Both the position numbers and the translations under genes were made by a program. Below the pieces are notes generated by a model. It had not been told where the DNA came from. It saw only the letters and a list, made by a program, of their open reading frames with translations, and did not search any database. A stretch of 64,000 bases of DNA from an uncultured Bacteriovorax sp. Lineage in GTDB: Bacteria > Bdellovibrionota > Bacteriovoracia > Bacteriovoracales > Bacteriovoracaceae. Every line of letters begins with the position of its first letter. The stretch's first letter is position 1. This document shows positions 27,328-34,016 of the stretch, one piece after another. The DNA is taken from positions 24,015 to 88,014 of the forward strand of contig CAMLKK010000010.1 in the NCBI GenBank assembly GCA_946480715.1. The letters are read 5' to 3'.

Positions 27328-27788
27328 TGGAAGAGCTTTCACAAGAAACAAAAAACTTCTTAGACAAATGTAAAAACAAAAAAATTGTTTTCACGAACGG
27401 TTGTTTTGATATCCTCCACCTCGGTCATGTTGAATACCTCAACGAAGCTAAAGCGCAAGGTGATGTTCTGATTGTTGCAATTAACTCAGATGAAAGTGTT
27501 CGCAAATTAAAAGGTCCGGATCGTCCAATCAACAATGAAATGGATCGAGCAAAGATGCTTCTTAATTTAAAAGCAGTTGATTGCGTACAAGTTTTTACAG
27601 AGCAAACTCCACTTGAAATTATCAAACTTATTAAGCCACACGTTCTCGTCAAAGGTGGTGATTGGAAGCCAGAACAAATTGTAGGTAGCGACTTCGTCAT
27701 TGCAAATGGCGGTGAAGTTCGCAGTCTCATGTTCAAAGATGGCTACTCGACAAGCAATCTCATCAAAGCCGTTCAAGGTAAAAAATAA
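27327..27788 (+). CDS. rfaE2: D-glycero-beta-D-manno-heptose 1-phosphate adenylyltransferase
   Basis: A single-domain cytidylyltransferase-like protein of 153 residues, equivalent to the C-terminal half of HldE. Seen: TNGCFDILHLGHVEYL (HxGH motif), AINSDESVRKLKGPDRPI, DCVQVFTEQTP, VKGGDW and GYSTSNLI. It makes ADP-heptose for LPS core or for heptose-bearing glycoproteins. A stand-alone form (RfaE2) is known in several phyla. It overlaps the RDD gene by one base. The window also holds two GT9 (heptosyltransferase-type) proteins, which use this kind of donor. Confidence 0.9.
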   Translation: MEELSQETKNFLDKCKNKKIVFTNGCFDILHLGHVEYLNEAKAQGDVLIVAINSDESVRKLKGPDRPINNEMDRAKMLLNLKAVDCVQVFTEQTPLEIIKLIKPHVLVKGGDWKPEQIVGSDFVIANGGEVRSLMFKDGYSTSNLIKAVQGKK

Positions 27789-27861
27789 CCTCCTCATTCA
27801 CTCTGAAATTTAACTATCTGATCTTATTCTATAGGACCATTAACTGACTTATTTTCTCAAT

Positions 27862-27891
27862 GAAAATTCAGGAAAATATTTCCTGATTTTC
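27862..27891 (+). repeat. near-perfect inverted repeat downstream of rfaE2
   Basis: GAAAAT(T)CAGGAAA and TTTCCTGATTTTC face each other across ATA, with a single-base bulge. No T-run follows, so it is not a standard terminator. It could end the rfaE2 transcript with help, or be an operator upstream of the first flagellin. Confidence 0.5.
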
Positions 27892-27903
27892 ACAAGAAAG
27901 TAC

Positions 27904-27930
27904 TCAGGTAGGTTTTTTTGTCTCCGATAA
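27904..27930 (+). promoter_or_regulatory. weak sigma-28-like promoter candidate for the first flagellin
   Basis: TCCGATAA at 27923-27930 matches the flagellar -10 (GCCGATAA) in seven of eight positions, but the -35 region 11 bases upstream (TCAGGTAG) is a poor match to TAAAGTTT. Compare the better promoters of the second and third flagellins. Confidence 0.4.
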
Positions 27931-28015
27931 AGTTCACAGCAGCTGATGGGACAGTCTGCGAACCAACAAAGATTCATACATGGTTGTTTGAATCTTAAAT
28001 TTTAAGGAGGAAGGC

Positions 28016-28033
28016 ATGATTCTAGGAGATTAG
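28016..28033 (+). CDS. five-codon leader mini-ORF before the first flagellin
   Basis: ATG ATT CTA GGA GAT TAG, preceded by the strong site AAGGAGG. Its own GGA codon lies inside the GGAG that serves the flagellin start at 28035, one base after its stop. The arrangement suggests coupled translation or a buffering leader. Translation is inferred from the ribosome binding site only. Confidence 0.35.
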   Translation: MILGD

Positions 28034-28034
28034 T

Positions 28035-28868
28035 ATGGGATTAAGAATTAACACAAACGTTCAATCAATGAGAGCTCAAACTGCAATGTCAAAAGTGGAA
28101 ACGCAAAAGTCGGATTCACTTGCGAAGATGTCGTCGGGTTCAAGAATTAATAAAGCTGGAGATGATGCTGCTGGTTTAGCAATCTCGGAAAAGTTAAAAG
28201 CTAACATCCGTGGTACTGCTCAAGCAACAAGAAACGCTGGTGACGGTATTTCGATGATTCAAACAGCTGAAGGTGGATTGAATGAAGTTTCGAACGTTCT
28301 TATCAGATTGAGAGAACTTTCGGTACAAGCTGCTTCTGATACGATTGGTGACCAAGAAAGAAAATTTGCTGATCTTGAATTCCAAAACCTTACTCAAGAG
28401 GTAGAAAGAATTGCAACATCAACTCAGTTCAACGGTAAATACCTATTGAGCGGAGAAGGCGACCAACTTGATTTCCAAATTGGTATTATGAACGACGAGA
28501 AAAATGACCGTCTTTCATATAGACCACAAGATTCTACAGCGAGAGCTGCTGATCTTGGTATCGCAGGACTAAGTGTTGTTTCTAAAGGAGACGCACAAGG
28601 AAACCTGGAGAAGATTGACTCAGCTATTAACTCAGTAAACGGTAACAGAGCTTCACTTGGTGCTCTACAGAACAGATTGCAGTCGACGATTTCAAATCTT
28701 GAAACAAGAAATGAAAACTTATCAGCTGCGAACTCACGAATTAGAGATACTGATATTGCTGCTGAATCAGCTGAGCTAGCGAAAGCAAACATTCTTTCTG
28801 CAGCTTCTTCATCGGTACTTGCACAAGCGAACAATGCGTCTTCAACAGCATTAAAGCTTATTGGTTAA
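28035..28868 (+). CDS. fliC: flagellin (first copy)
   Basis: 277 residues, about the minimum flagellin length: an N-terminal D0/D1 domain (GLRINTNVQSMRAQ, SGSRINKAGDDAAGLAIS, DGISMIQTAEGGLNE, LRELSVQAASDT) and a C-terminal domain (RIRDTDIAAESAELAKANIL, ASSTALKLIG). The variable middle is very short. No signal peptide, as expected for type III export. It is the most divergent of the three copies here. It forms its own unit, ended by a terminator. The leader mini-ORF lies directly upstream. Confidence 0.96.
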   Translation: MGLRINTNVQSMRAQTAMSKVETQKSDSLAKMSSGSRINKAGDDAAGLAISEKLKANIRGTAQATRNAGDGISMIQTAEGGLNEVSNVLIRLRELSVQAASDTIGDQERKFADLEFQNLTQEVERIATSTQFNGKYLLSGEGDQLDFQIGIMNDEKNDRLSYRPQDSTARAADLGIAGLSVVSKGDAQGNLEKIDSAINSVNGNRASLGALQNRLQSTISNLETRNENLSAANSRIRDTDIAAESAELAKANILSAASSSVLAQANNASSTALKLIG

Positions 28869-28900
28869 TTGAACGTTTAATAAACATTCTTAAAAAGAGA

Positions 28901-28926
28901 GGCTCCCCTAGAGGGAGCCTTTTTTA
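28901..28926 (+). terminator. terminator after the first flagellin
   Basis: GGCTCCC (28901-28907) pairs with GGGAGCC (28913-28919), a 5-base loop lies between, then seven T. It also lies just past the 3' end of the broken minus-strand gene, so it may act in both directions. Confidence 0.88.
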
Positions 28927-28929
28927 TGC

Positions 28930-29143
28930 TTAGAACTTTAATGTTTTCTTAGTCGGAACTCCATTCACCTCAGTAATCTCAATAATGACTTCTTTAGTAT
29001 CAATTCCAAACTCTGCTTTTTGTCTTCTCATCTTTCTTGCGATCGGTATTAGAGCCTTCCGGGCAATCGCTTTCAACTCCAAAAGTATTAAACGAAAAAA
29101 CAGCAAACAAAAGAAAACCTAAAAAGCCGACTGTTTTACTCAA
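28930..29143 (-). pseudogene. small secreted-protein gene with a single-base frameshift
   Basis: Read on the minus strand from TTG at 29143 (GGAG upstream), the frame gives a signal peptide: basic start MSK, hydrophobic core FLGFLLFAVF, end near NTFG. A polar segment with one Cys follows (SDCPEGSNTDRKK). This frame stops early, but a shift by one base in an A5 run continues into a plausible ending, EVIIEITEVNGVPTKK, and a stop at 28930. The total length is 214 bases, one more than a multiple of three. So this is either a frameshifted small gene of about 70 codons, a real slippage site, or a sequencing error in the A-run. The family is not recognised. Confidence 0.5.
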
Positions 29144-29206
29144 ATTATTTCTCCGTCTAAGTTATTGAAAAACTTGTCCATAACAAGAATAACCGACCGA
29201 ACTGCT

Positions 29207-29233
29207 TAAGTTTTTACCCGACTAATTCGATAT
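29207..29233 (+). promoter_or_regulatory. sigma-28-type flagellar promoter for the second flagellin
   Basis: TAAGTTTT at 29207-29214, an 11-base spacer, then TTCGATAT at 29226-29233, matching TAAAGTTT-N11-GCCGATAA. The same layout with conserved flanks (GCTTAAGT, CCCGA) precedes the third flagellin, which supports it. Confidence 0.72.
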
Positions 29234-29271
29234 GTTTTTCGTCTGAGTAAATTGGTCAGACATTAACAAAA

Positions 29272-29287
29272 AGAGGCGGGGGCCTTT
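29272..29287 (+). promoter_or_regulatory. 5'UTR hairpin with GGGG loop, second flagellin
   Basis: AGAGGC (29272-29277) and GCCTTT (29282-29287) pair, with one G-U, around a GGGG loop in the untranslated leader. A matching hairpin with a longer stem occurs at 30490-30507 before the third flagellin. It lies just ahead of the ribosome binding site AAGGAG. Confidence 0.55.
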
Positions 29288-29305
29288 TTATTTAAGGAGT
29301 ATATC

Positions 29306-30139
29306 ATGGGTTTAAGAATTGCGACGAACATTGCTTCCCAGAGTGTTCAAAAGAACTTGAAAGAGGTGTCTGAAGCCGGAACAGCATCACTTGAAAAATT
29401 ATCTTCTGGTAAAAGAATTAGACATGCTTCTGACGATGCGGCCGGATTGGCGATCTCTACAAACCTTGAAGCACAAACGAAAGGTTTAAGACAGGCCACT
29501 AGAAACGCTAATGACGGTATCTCGCTTGTTCAAACAGCAGAAGGTGGACTTAACGAAACATCAAACATCCTCGTTCGTTTACGCGAATTAACGATCCAGG
29601 CAGCCTCAGATACTGTAGGTGAAATGGAGAGAGGATTTCTCGATAAAGAATTTCAAGAATTAACTAAAGAAGTTGATCGTATTTCTGAATCAACTGTTTT
29701 TAACGGTACTCAGTTATTAAATGGTCAAGGTAAAGGCGAAATGGATTTCCAGGTAGGAGCGTTTGCCGGTGAACAAAACCGCATTACGTTTGACTCTGGA
29801 GAATCAGATTCATCTGCCTCTTCTATCGGTATCTCAGGAACATCAATTGCTGAGAAAGGCGCGGCCCTTGATTCAATCGCTACAATTGATAAAGCGATCG
29901 AAAAAGTTTCAGGACAAAGAGCAAACCTTGGTTCTATTCAGTCTAGACTTCAGTCGACTGTAAAAAATCTTGAAACTCAAACTATCAATCAAGATGCTGC
30001 AAGATCTGTTATTCAAGATGTGGACGTTGCTGAAGCATCTGCTTCTCTTGCCTCAAACACTGTGGTGAAGAATGCAGCGGTCTCTACACTTGCTCAATCG
30101 AATCAGATCCCAATGACAGCGCTTCGTTTGATTGGTTAG
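29306..30139 (+). CDS. fliC: flagellin (second copy)
   Basis: 277 residues with complete N- and C-terminal flagellin domains (GLRIATNIASQS, SGKRIRHASDDAAGLAIST, LRELTIQAASDT; C-terminal QDVDVAEASASLAS and TALRLIG). It is close to the third copy over the whole length and clearly further from the first, so these two look like a recent duplication. Preceded by a sigma-28-type promoter, the GGGG-loop hairpin and AAGGAG. No start ambiguity. Confidence 0.96.
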   Translation: MGLRIATNIASQSVQKNLKEVSEAGTASLEKLSSGKRIRHASDDAAGLAISTNLEAQTKGLRQATRNANDGISLVQTAEGGLNETSNILVRLRELTIQAASDTVGEMERGFLDKEFQELTKEVDRISESTVFNGTQLLNGQGKGEMDFQVGAFAGEQNRITFDSGESDSSASSIGISGTSIAEKGAALDSIATIDKAIEKVSGQRANLGSIQSRLQSTVKNLETQTINQDAARSVIQDVDVAEASASLASNTVVKNAAVSTLAQSNQIPMTALRLIG

Positions 30140-30152
30140 TTTCTTTTAAGTC

Positions 30153-30182
30153 GAGTGTAGTTAGAGGAAACTCTCTACACTC
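30153..30182 (+). terminator. hairpin after the second flagellin
   Basis: GAGTGTAG (30153-30160) pairs with CTACACTC (30175-30182). Inside it, AGAG and CTCT pair around GAAA. Only a weak T-run follows, so termination here is less certain than at 30299. It may stabilise the mRNA 3' end. Confidence 0.5.
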
Positions 30183-30298
30183 ACTTTAAAAAGAAAACTA
30201 ATGACTCTGAATTGAGTGATTATGAATTTAAAACATTAAGTAATTCTCCAAGGGAAGATGTATTAGCAATGGTGCTCTTCCTTTTACTTAAGCCCGAG

Positions 30299-30339
30299 CC
30301 CTCTCAACTTCCCCGCAATATAGGTTGAGAGGGTTTTTT
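30299..30339 (+). terminator. strong terminator between the second and third flagellins
   Basis: A perfect 10-base stem, CCCTCTCAAC (30299-30308) with GTTGAGAGGG (30324-30333), then TTTTTT. The rest of the 386-base gap (30140-30525) holds the weaker hairpin, the promoter of the third flagellin and its leader. I see no gene in it. Confidence 0.85.
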
Positions 30340-30426
30340 AAGGATTTTAGTCAACTTTTTTAAGCCTTAACCTGCTGGTTTCACAGCACTTCACAACTTT
30401 TTTTAGTCCGAGCAAAACAATTTGCT

Positions 30427-30453
30427 TAAGTATTTTCCCGAACGTTTCGATAG
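30427..30453 (+). promoter_or_regulatory. sigma-28-type flagellar promoter for the third flagellin
   Basis: TAAGTATT at 30427-30434, an 11-base spacer, TTCGATAG at 30446-30453. The pattern and surrounding bases match the promoter at 29207. Confidence 0.72.
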
Positions 30454-30489
30454 GTTGTTTGACTGACAAAAGCAGTCACTTAACAAACT

Positions 30490-30507
30490 AGAGGCTGGGG
30501 AGCTTCT
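30490..30507 (+). promoter_or_regulatory. 5'UTR hairpin with GGGG loop, third flagellin
   Basis: AGAGGCT (30490-30496) pairs with AGCTTCT (30501-30507), one G-U, around GGGG. Equivalent to 29272-29287, with an added T-A pair. The ribosome binding site AGGAG follows. Confidence 0.55.
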
Positions 30508-30525
30508 AAAAAAACAGGAGTATTT

Positions 30526-31359
30526 ATGGGTTTAAGAATTGCAACTAACATCGCTTCACAATCAGTTCAAAAGAACTTGAAAGAAGTTTCTACAGCTGGA
30601 AATGCTCAGCTTGAAAAACTATCTTCAGGTAAAAGAATCACGAAAGCATCTGACGATGCTGCGGGATTAGCAATCGCGACTAACTTAGAAGCTCAGACTA
30701 AAGGTCTAAGACAAGCTTCAAGAAACGCGAACGATGGTGTGTCTCTTGTTCAAACAGCAGAAGGTGGATTGAATGAAACTTCAAACATCCTAGTTCGTTT
30801 GAGAGAGTTAACAATCCAAGCTGCTTCAGACACTGTTGGTGAACAAGAAAGAGGATTCCTTGATAAAGAATATCAACAGTTAACGAAAGAGATTGACCGT
30901 ATTTCTGAATCAACAGTATTCAACGGTTCTCAGCTTCTAAATGGTAAAGGTAAAGGTACAATGGACTTCCAAGTAGGTGCATTTGCCGGTGATCAAAATA
31001 AAATTACATTCGACTCTGGAGAAACAGATTCATCTGCAGCTTCAATCGGTGTAGCAGGTACAACGATCGCAAATAAAGATGATGCTCTAAGTTCGATTTC
31101 AACAATCGACTCGGCCATCGAAAAAGTTTCTGGTCAACGCGCTAACTTAGGTTCGATCCAATCAAGACTACAGTCTACGATTAAGAACCTAGAAGTTCAG
31201 ACAATCAACCAGGACTCTGCAAGATCGGTAATCCAAGACGTAGACGTAGCAGAAGCTTCAGCTGCTCTAGCTTCGAACCAAGTAGTGAAGAACGCTGCGG
31301 TTTCTACTCTAGCGCAAGCTAACGGGATTCCAAACTCTGCACTAAGACTAGTAGGATAA
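30526..31359 (+). CDS. fliC: flagellin (third copy)
   Basis: 277 residues, nearly the same sequence as the second copy with scattered replacements (for example KRITKASDDAAGLAIAT, QDVDVAEASAALAS, SALRLVG). Both ends needed for D0/D1 folding are complete. Single-gene unit: sigma-28-type promoter, hairpin, AGGAG, coding region, terminator. Multiple flagellins in one filament are typical of Bdellovibrio-like bacteria, where individual copies differ in importance. Confidence 0.96.
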   Translation: MGLRIATNIASQSVQKNLKEVSTAGNAQLEKLSSGKRITKASDDAAGLAIATNLEAQTKGLRQASRNANDGVSLVQTAEGGLNETSNILVRLRELTIQAASDTVGEQERGFLDKEYQQLTKEIDRISESTVFNGSQLLNGKGKGTMDFQVGAFAGDQNKITFDSGETDSSAASIGVAGTTIANKDDALSSISTIDSAIEKVSGQRANLGSIQSRLQSTIKNLEVQTINQDSARSVIQDVDVAEASAALASNQVVKNAAVSTLAQANGIPNSALRLVG

Positions 31360-31374
31360 TTAAAATTAAAAATA

Positions 31375-31401
31375 GGAGACCGGTAAAATCTGGTCTCCTT
31401 T
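31375..31401 (+). terminator. terminator after the third flagellin
   Basis: GGAGACC (31375-31381) pairs with GGTCTCC (31392-31398), followed by TTTCTCT. A good stem with a short, imperfect T-run. Confidence 0.75.
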
Positions 31402-31424
31402 CTCTAAGAACTCAATCCCTGTTT

Positions 31425-31465
31425 TATCCCCATCCCCTCTCTTGAAAGGGAGAGGGGTTTGGATA
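31425..31465 (+). repeat. GC-rich palindrome resembling a dispersed repeat
   Basis: TATCC, then CCCCTCTC (31434-31441), an 8-base loop, GAGAGGGG (31450-31457) and GGATA. Its GC content is far above the surroundings. It has the look of a short interspersed palindrome. It lies 16 bases upstream of the PilZ gene and is followed by A rather than T, so it is not a plus-strand terminator. Confidence 0.5.
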
Positions 31466-31481
31466 AAAAAAGAGGTTTACG

Positions 31482-32189
31482 GTGAATGAAAGAAAGAGCA
31501 GTAAAGATTTAGACCGCATGATCGTAGAAGCCGTACAGGGTAATTTTTCGTTTTTTGCTTGGTCTTCAATCGGCGGTGTTGTTGAAAAGTGCGAGCTCAA
31601 GGTTAGAGCTTACAGAAAAGAGTACAACGAAATAGAACTGGAACTTAAAGACCCTAAATCCGATTCTCTCAACAAAGTAATTTCGGGAAATCGTCAGCTC
31701 AATGTTTATGTTCCAGAACTTTCAGTAACATTTACAACAGAATTAAAAGTCATCACTGTTGATAAAAAAGTTAAAATCTATCCTCCAAAAGAATTTACAC
31801 TCTTTGAACGTAGAAAGCATGAAAGACTTGTTCCTTCTAAAACTTGTTTCGTTTCATTCGAGCATAAAAACTCGATCATGAAAAAATCTATCTACGATAT
31901 CAGTATTGGTGGGATTGCCATCATACTTTCAAAGTCTGATAAAATTATCATTCCTAAGGGAAAAGAATTCGAAACGATAACGCTCGAAATAGGAATGAAT
32001 CGCATCAAGGTTAAGGCGGAATGTGTAAACTCATTTACCTTAGATCGTTATAAAGTTGATAATCTTCCTTACGGCGGTTATAAAATTGCCTTTCGCTTTC
32101 TCGATATGTCACAAGTAGATAAAGAGTTCCTTACGGAATACATCACTCACCAACTTCTTGTTCAAAAAACAGTCAAAAAAGCCAATTAA
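31482..32189 (+). CDS. PilZ-domain protein (candidate c-di-GMP receptor)
   Basis: 235 residues. The N-terminal 100 residues form a beta-rich domain reminiscent of the YcgR N-domain. A PilZ domain follows, with the arginine motif at RRKHERL and the D-x-S-x-x-G motif as DISIGG (near residue 146). Both c-di-GMP contact motifs look intact. YcgR-type proteins slow the flagellar motor when c-di-GMP is high, and the gene lies next to three flagellin genes, so that role is a reasonable inference. The start is GTG with AGAGG upstream. Confidence 0.85.
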   Translation: MNERKSSKDLDRMIVEAVQGNFSFFAWSSIGGVVEKCELKVRAYRKEYNEIELELKDPKSDSLNKVISGNRQLNVYVPELSVTFTTELKVITVDKKVKIYPPKEFTLFERRKHERLVPSKTCFVSFEHKNSIMKKSIYDISIGGIAIILSKSDKIIIPKGKEFETITLEIGMNRIKVKAECVNSFTLDRYKVDNLPYGGYKIAFRFLDMSQVDKEFLTEYITHQLLVQKTVKKAN

Positions 32190-32231
32190 GCACAATTTAC
32201 AGTTGGCCTCATTGAATGGGATAATGGGCTT

Positions 32232-32993
32232 ATGAAAATTGCTGCTATCTCAGATGTACACGTTAAAATTGCCGGTGATAATGCGGAAGAGCTTCTATTA
32301 GCGTTCTTTCGAAATCCCAAAGTTCAAGAATGCGATGCTATCTTTTTACTAGGTGATATTTTCGATCTTATGATTGGTCCCCTTTCGCAATACTTCGTAC
32401 GTTTCCAATCGTATTTCACTGAAATTAAAAATCTTATTTCTCGTGGAAAACATATCTATTACGTAGAAGGCAACCACGACTTTCATATTGAGAATCTGTA
32501 TAACAAGTTTTTTATGGTGCATTCGGAGTTAGATAAAAATCTCTTTCACATGGCCCCATTGTTTGAAATTAATGATTCGGGTTTGAAGATGATTTTTTGT
32601 CATGGCGATGACATCGAGCTTGGCAATCCAGGGTACAAGGTATTCAAAGGTATTGTGACTTCTCCTCCATTACGTTTTTATGCGAATAATTTAATGCCCC
32701 ATTTTTTAATCAAAGGCATTGGAGAGTACTCTTCTGAAAAATCGCGCAAGAGAAACAATAAGCGATATTCTACTGAGTCAGACCTAACACCAGTACGTGA
32801 TAATTTTAGAAAATCAGCAGAAGTTTTTTTTGATAAAAATAAATTCGATATTCTTGTATGCGGCCACTCGCATGTGAAAGATGATTTTGTATCTGAGAAA
32901 GGTTTTCGTTATCTCAATAACGGCTATGCTCAACACACCAAAACTTACATATCCATTAGGGATGGACATGTAAGTTTCGAAAGTATTTTCTAG
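32232..32993 (+). CDS. lpxH: LpxH-like metallophosphoesterase
   Basis: 253 residues of the calcineurin-like fold. Metal-binding motifs in order: ISDVHV, LLGDIFDL, VEGNHDFHI, CHGDDIE and CGHSHVKD. Segments such as LGNPGYKVFKGIV fit UDP-2,3-diacylglucosamine hydrolases, which make lipid X for lipid A. The exact substrate is inferred. Some relatives act on other UDP-sugars. Its stop is directly followed by the stop of the convergent small gene. Confidence 0.78.
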   Translation: MKIAAISDVHVKIAGDNAEELLLAFFRNPKVQECDAIFLLGDIFDLMIGPLSQYFVRFQSYFTEIKNLISRGKHIYYVEGNHDFHIENLYNKFFMVHSELDKNLFHMAPLFEINDSGLKMIFCHGDDIELGNPGYKVFKGIVTSPPLRFYANNLMPHFLIKGIGEYSSEKSRKRNNKRYSTESDLTPVRDNFRKSAEVFFDKNKFDILVCGHSHVKDDFVSEKGFRYLNNGYAQHTKTYISIRDGHVSFESIF

Positions 32994-33395
32994 CTATAGA
33001 ATAGGTCCAACTTTGTATTTATTGTTTTGTTTTTTTACAATAAACTGCGACGTCCCGTCATTAGCGCAATTTGAAAGTTTTCCAAGATTAACGAATGTGT
33101 CGCCATTAATATTTACATAAGTGTAAGCTAGATCAATTTGACGGCCATTAACGATAACGACTGAAGGGACTTCAGAAACATTAGTGAAACCAATTTCTAC
33201 TTTATCGATTTGAATTTCTTCCGGCTCTCTTTCACCACAGTTCTGACACAGAGAAAGTGCACCACCAGAATTTTTCTTACTTAGTGAGAGTAACTTAACT
33301 GCGGTTTCTGCGCTCGCAGTAGTGACGTACTGACATTGATCGGCAAATGCATTAAAACTTAAAAGAGTAATGGCCGAGATAATGATCTTTTTCAT
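32994..33395 (-). CDS. small secreted protein of unknown function
   Basis: 133 residues with a clear signal peptide (basic start, hydrophobic core, cleavage after AFA near residue 18). The mature part has four cysteines, including a close pair (LCQNC), compatible with two disulfides in the periplasm or outside. No family recognised. It lies 18 bases downstream of another small exported protein on the same strand, so the two may be co-transcribed. Confidence 0.72.
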   Translation of the reverse strand: MKKIIISAITLLSFNAFADQCQYVTTASAETAVKLLSLSKKNSGGALSLCQNCGEREPEEIQIDKVEIGFTNVSEVPSVVIVNGRQIDLAYTYVNINGDTFVNLGKLSNCANDGTSQFIVKKQNNKYKVGPIL

Positions 33396-33413
33396 GCTTT
33401 ATTCCTTGTTATA

Positions 33414-33914
33414 TTATTGTTTGCTGAAAGTGTATTCTTCGATGCCGTTGCGTCCATCTTTATGATCCAGAAATTGCTGAACAACTGTTAACTTCCCATT
33501 TTCTTCAATAAGAGTTCTTGTTTGTTCAAATGTGATTTTGTCATCAACCAATGAAATATCTGTCTGAACGATATTTCCTTCTTCGTCACGTTCTACAATA
33601 TATTTTTGAGTATAAGTCACATTGACTTGAACACCGATACACTTTCCAAATGGATAAGGAAGCTCTTTCCCAATACATTTTTTATAGACATTAACGGTGT
33701 CCTTATTGAAACCAATGCAAAAATTCATGGCATCAGCATTTTTAAATTTAATAATAGCTCCGCCCTTTTCACACTTCGATGTATCGAGGCTCATTGACTG
33801 ATACATTCCAGGGTCATTGCTAGTATGAGATTTGTTAACGTAGTCACCAGGTTCAAGAGCGTATGAAGAAGTCGAGAAAATTAAGGCCGTGAGGCAGATT
33901 GATAATGCTTTCAT
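33414..33914 (-). CDS. secreted protein of unknown function
   Basis: 166 residues: signal peptide with cleavage near SYA (about residue 19), then a mainly beta-like mature domain with four cysteines (in SKCEKG, NFCIGF, KKCIGK and GKCIGV). No family recognised. It lies downstream of the recN terminator-like hairpin, so it probably has its own promoter in 33915-34016. Confidence 0.72.
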   Translation of the reverse strand: MKALSICLTALIFSTSSYALEPGDYVNKSHTSNDPGMYQSMSLDTSKCEKGGAIIKFKNADAMNFCIGFNKDTVNVYKKCIGKELPYPFGKCIGVQVNVTYTQKYIVERDEEGNIVQTDISLVDDKITFEQTRTLIEENGKLTVVQQFLDHKDGRNGIEEYTFSKQ

Positions 33915-33967
33915 TAAAACTCCATTGCTGTGTAATGAAGTTATTAAAGCATGTAGAGGGTAAAAGC

Positions 33968-33995
33968 CCCTGGAGTCTGTAAAAATTCTCCAGGG
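33968..33995 (-). terminator. terminator-like hairpin after recN (minus strand)
   Basis: CCCTGGAG (33968-33975) pairs with CTCCAGGG (33988-33995). On the minus strand it is followed by GGCTTTTA. It would end the long kinase-nadK-recN transcript. Confidence 0.6.
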
Positions 33996-34016
33996 TGCCT
34001 AAAATTTGGACAATAG

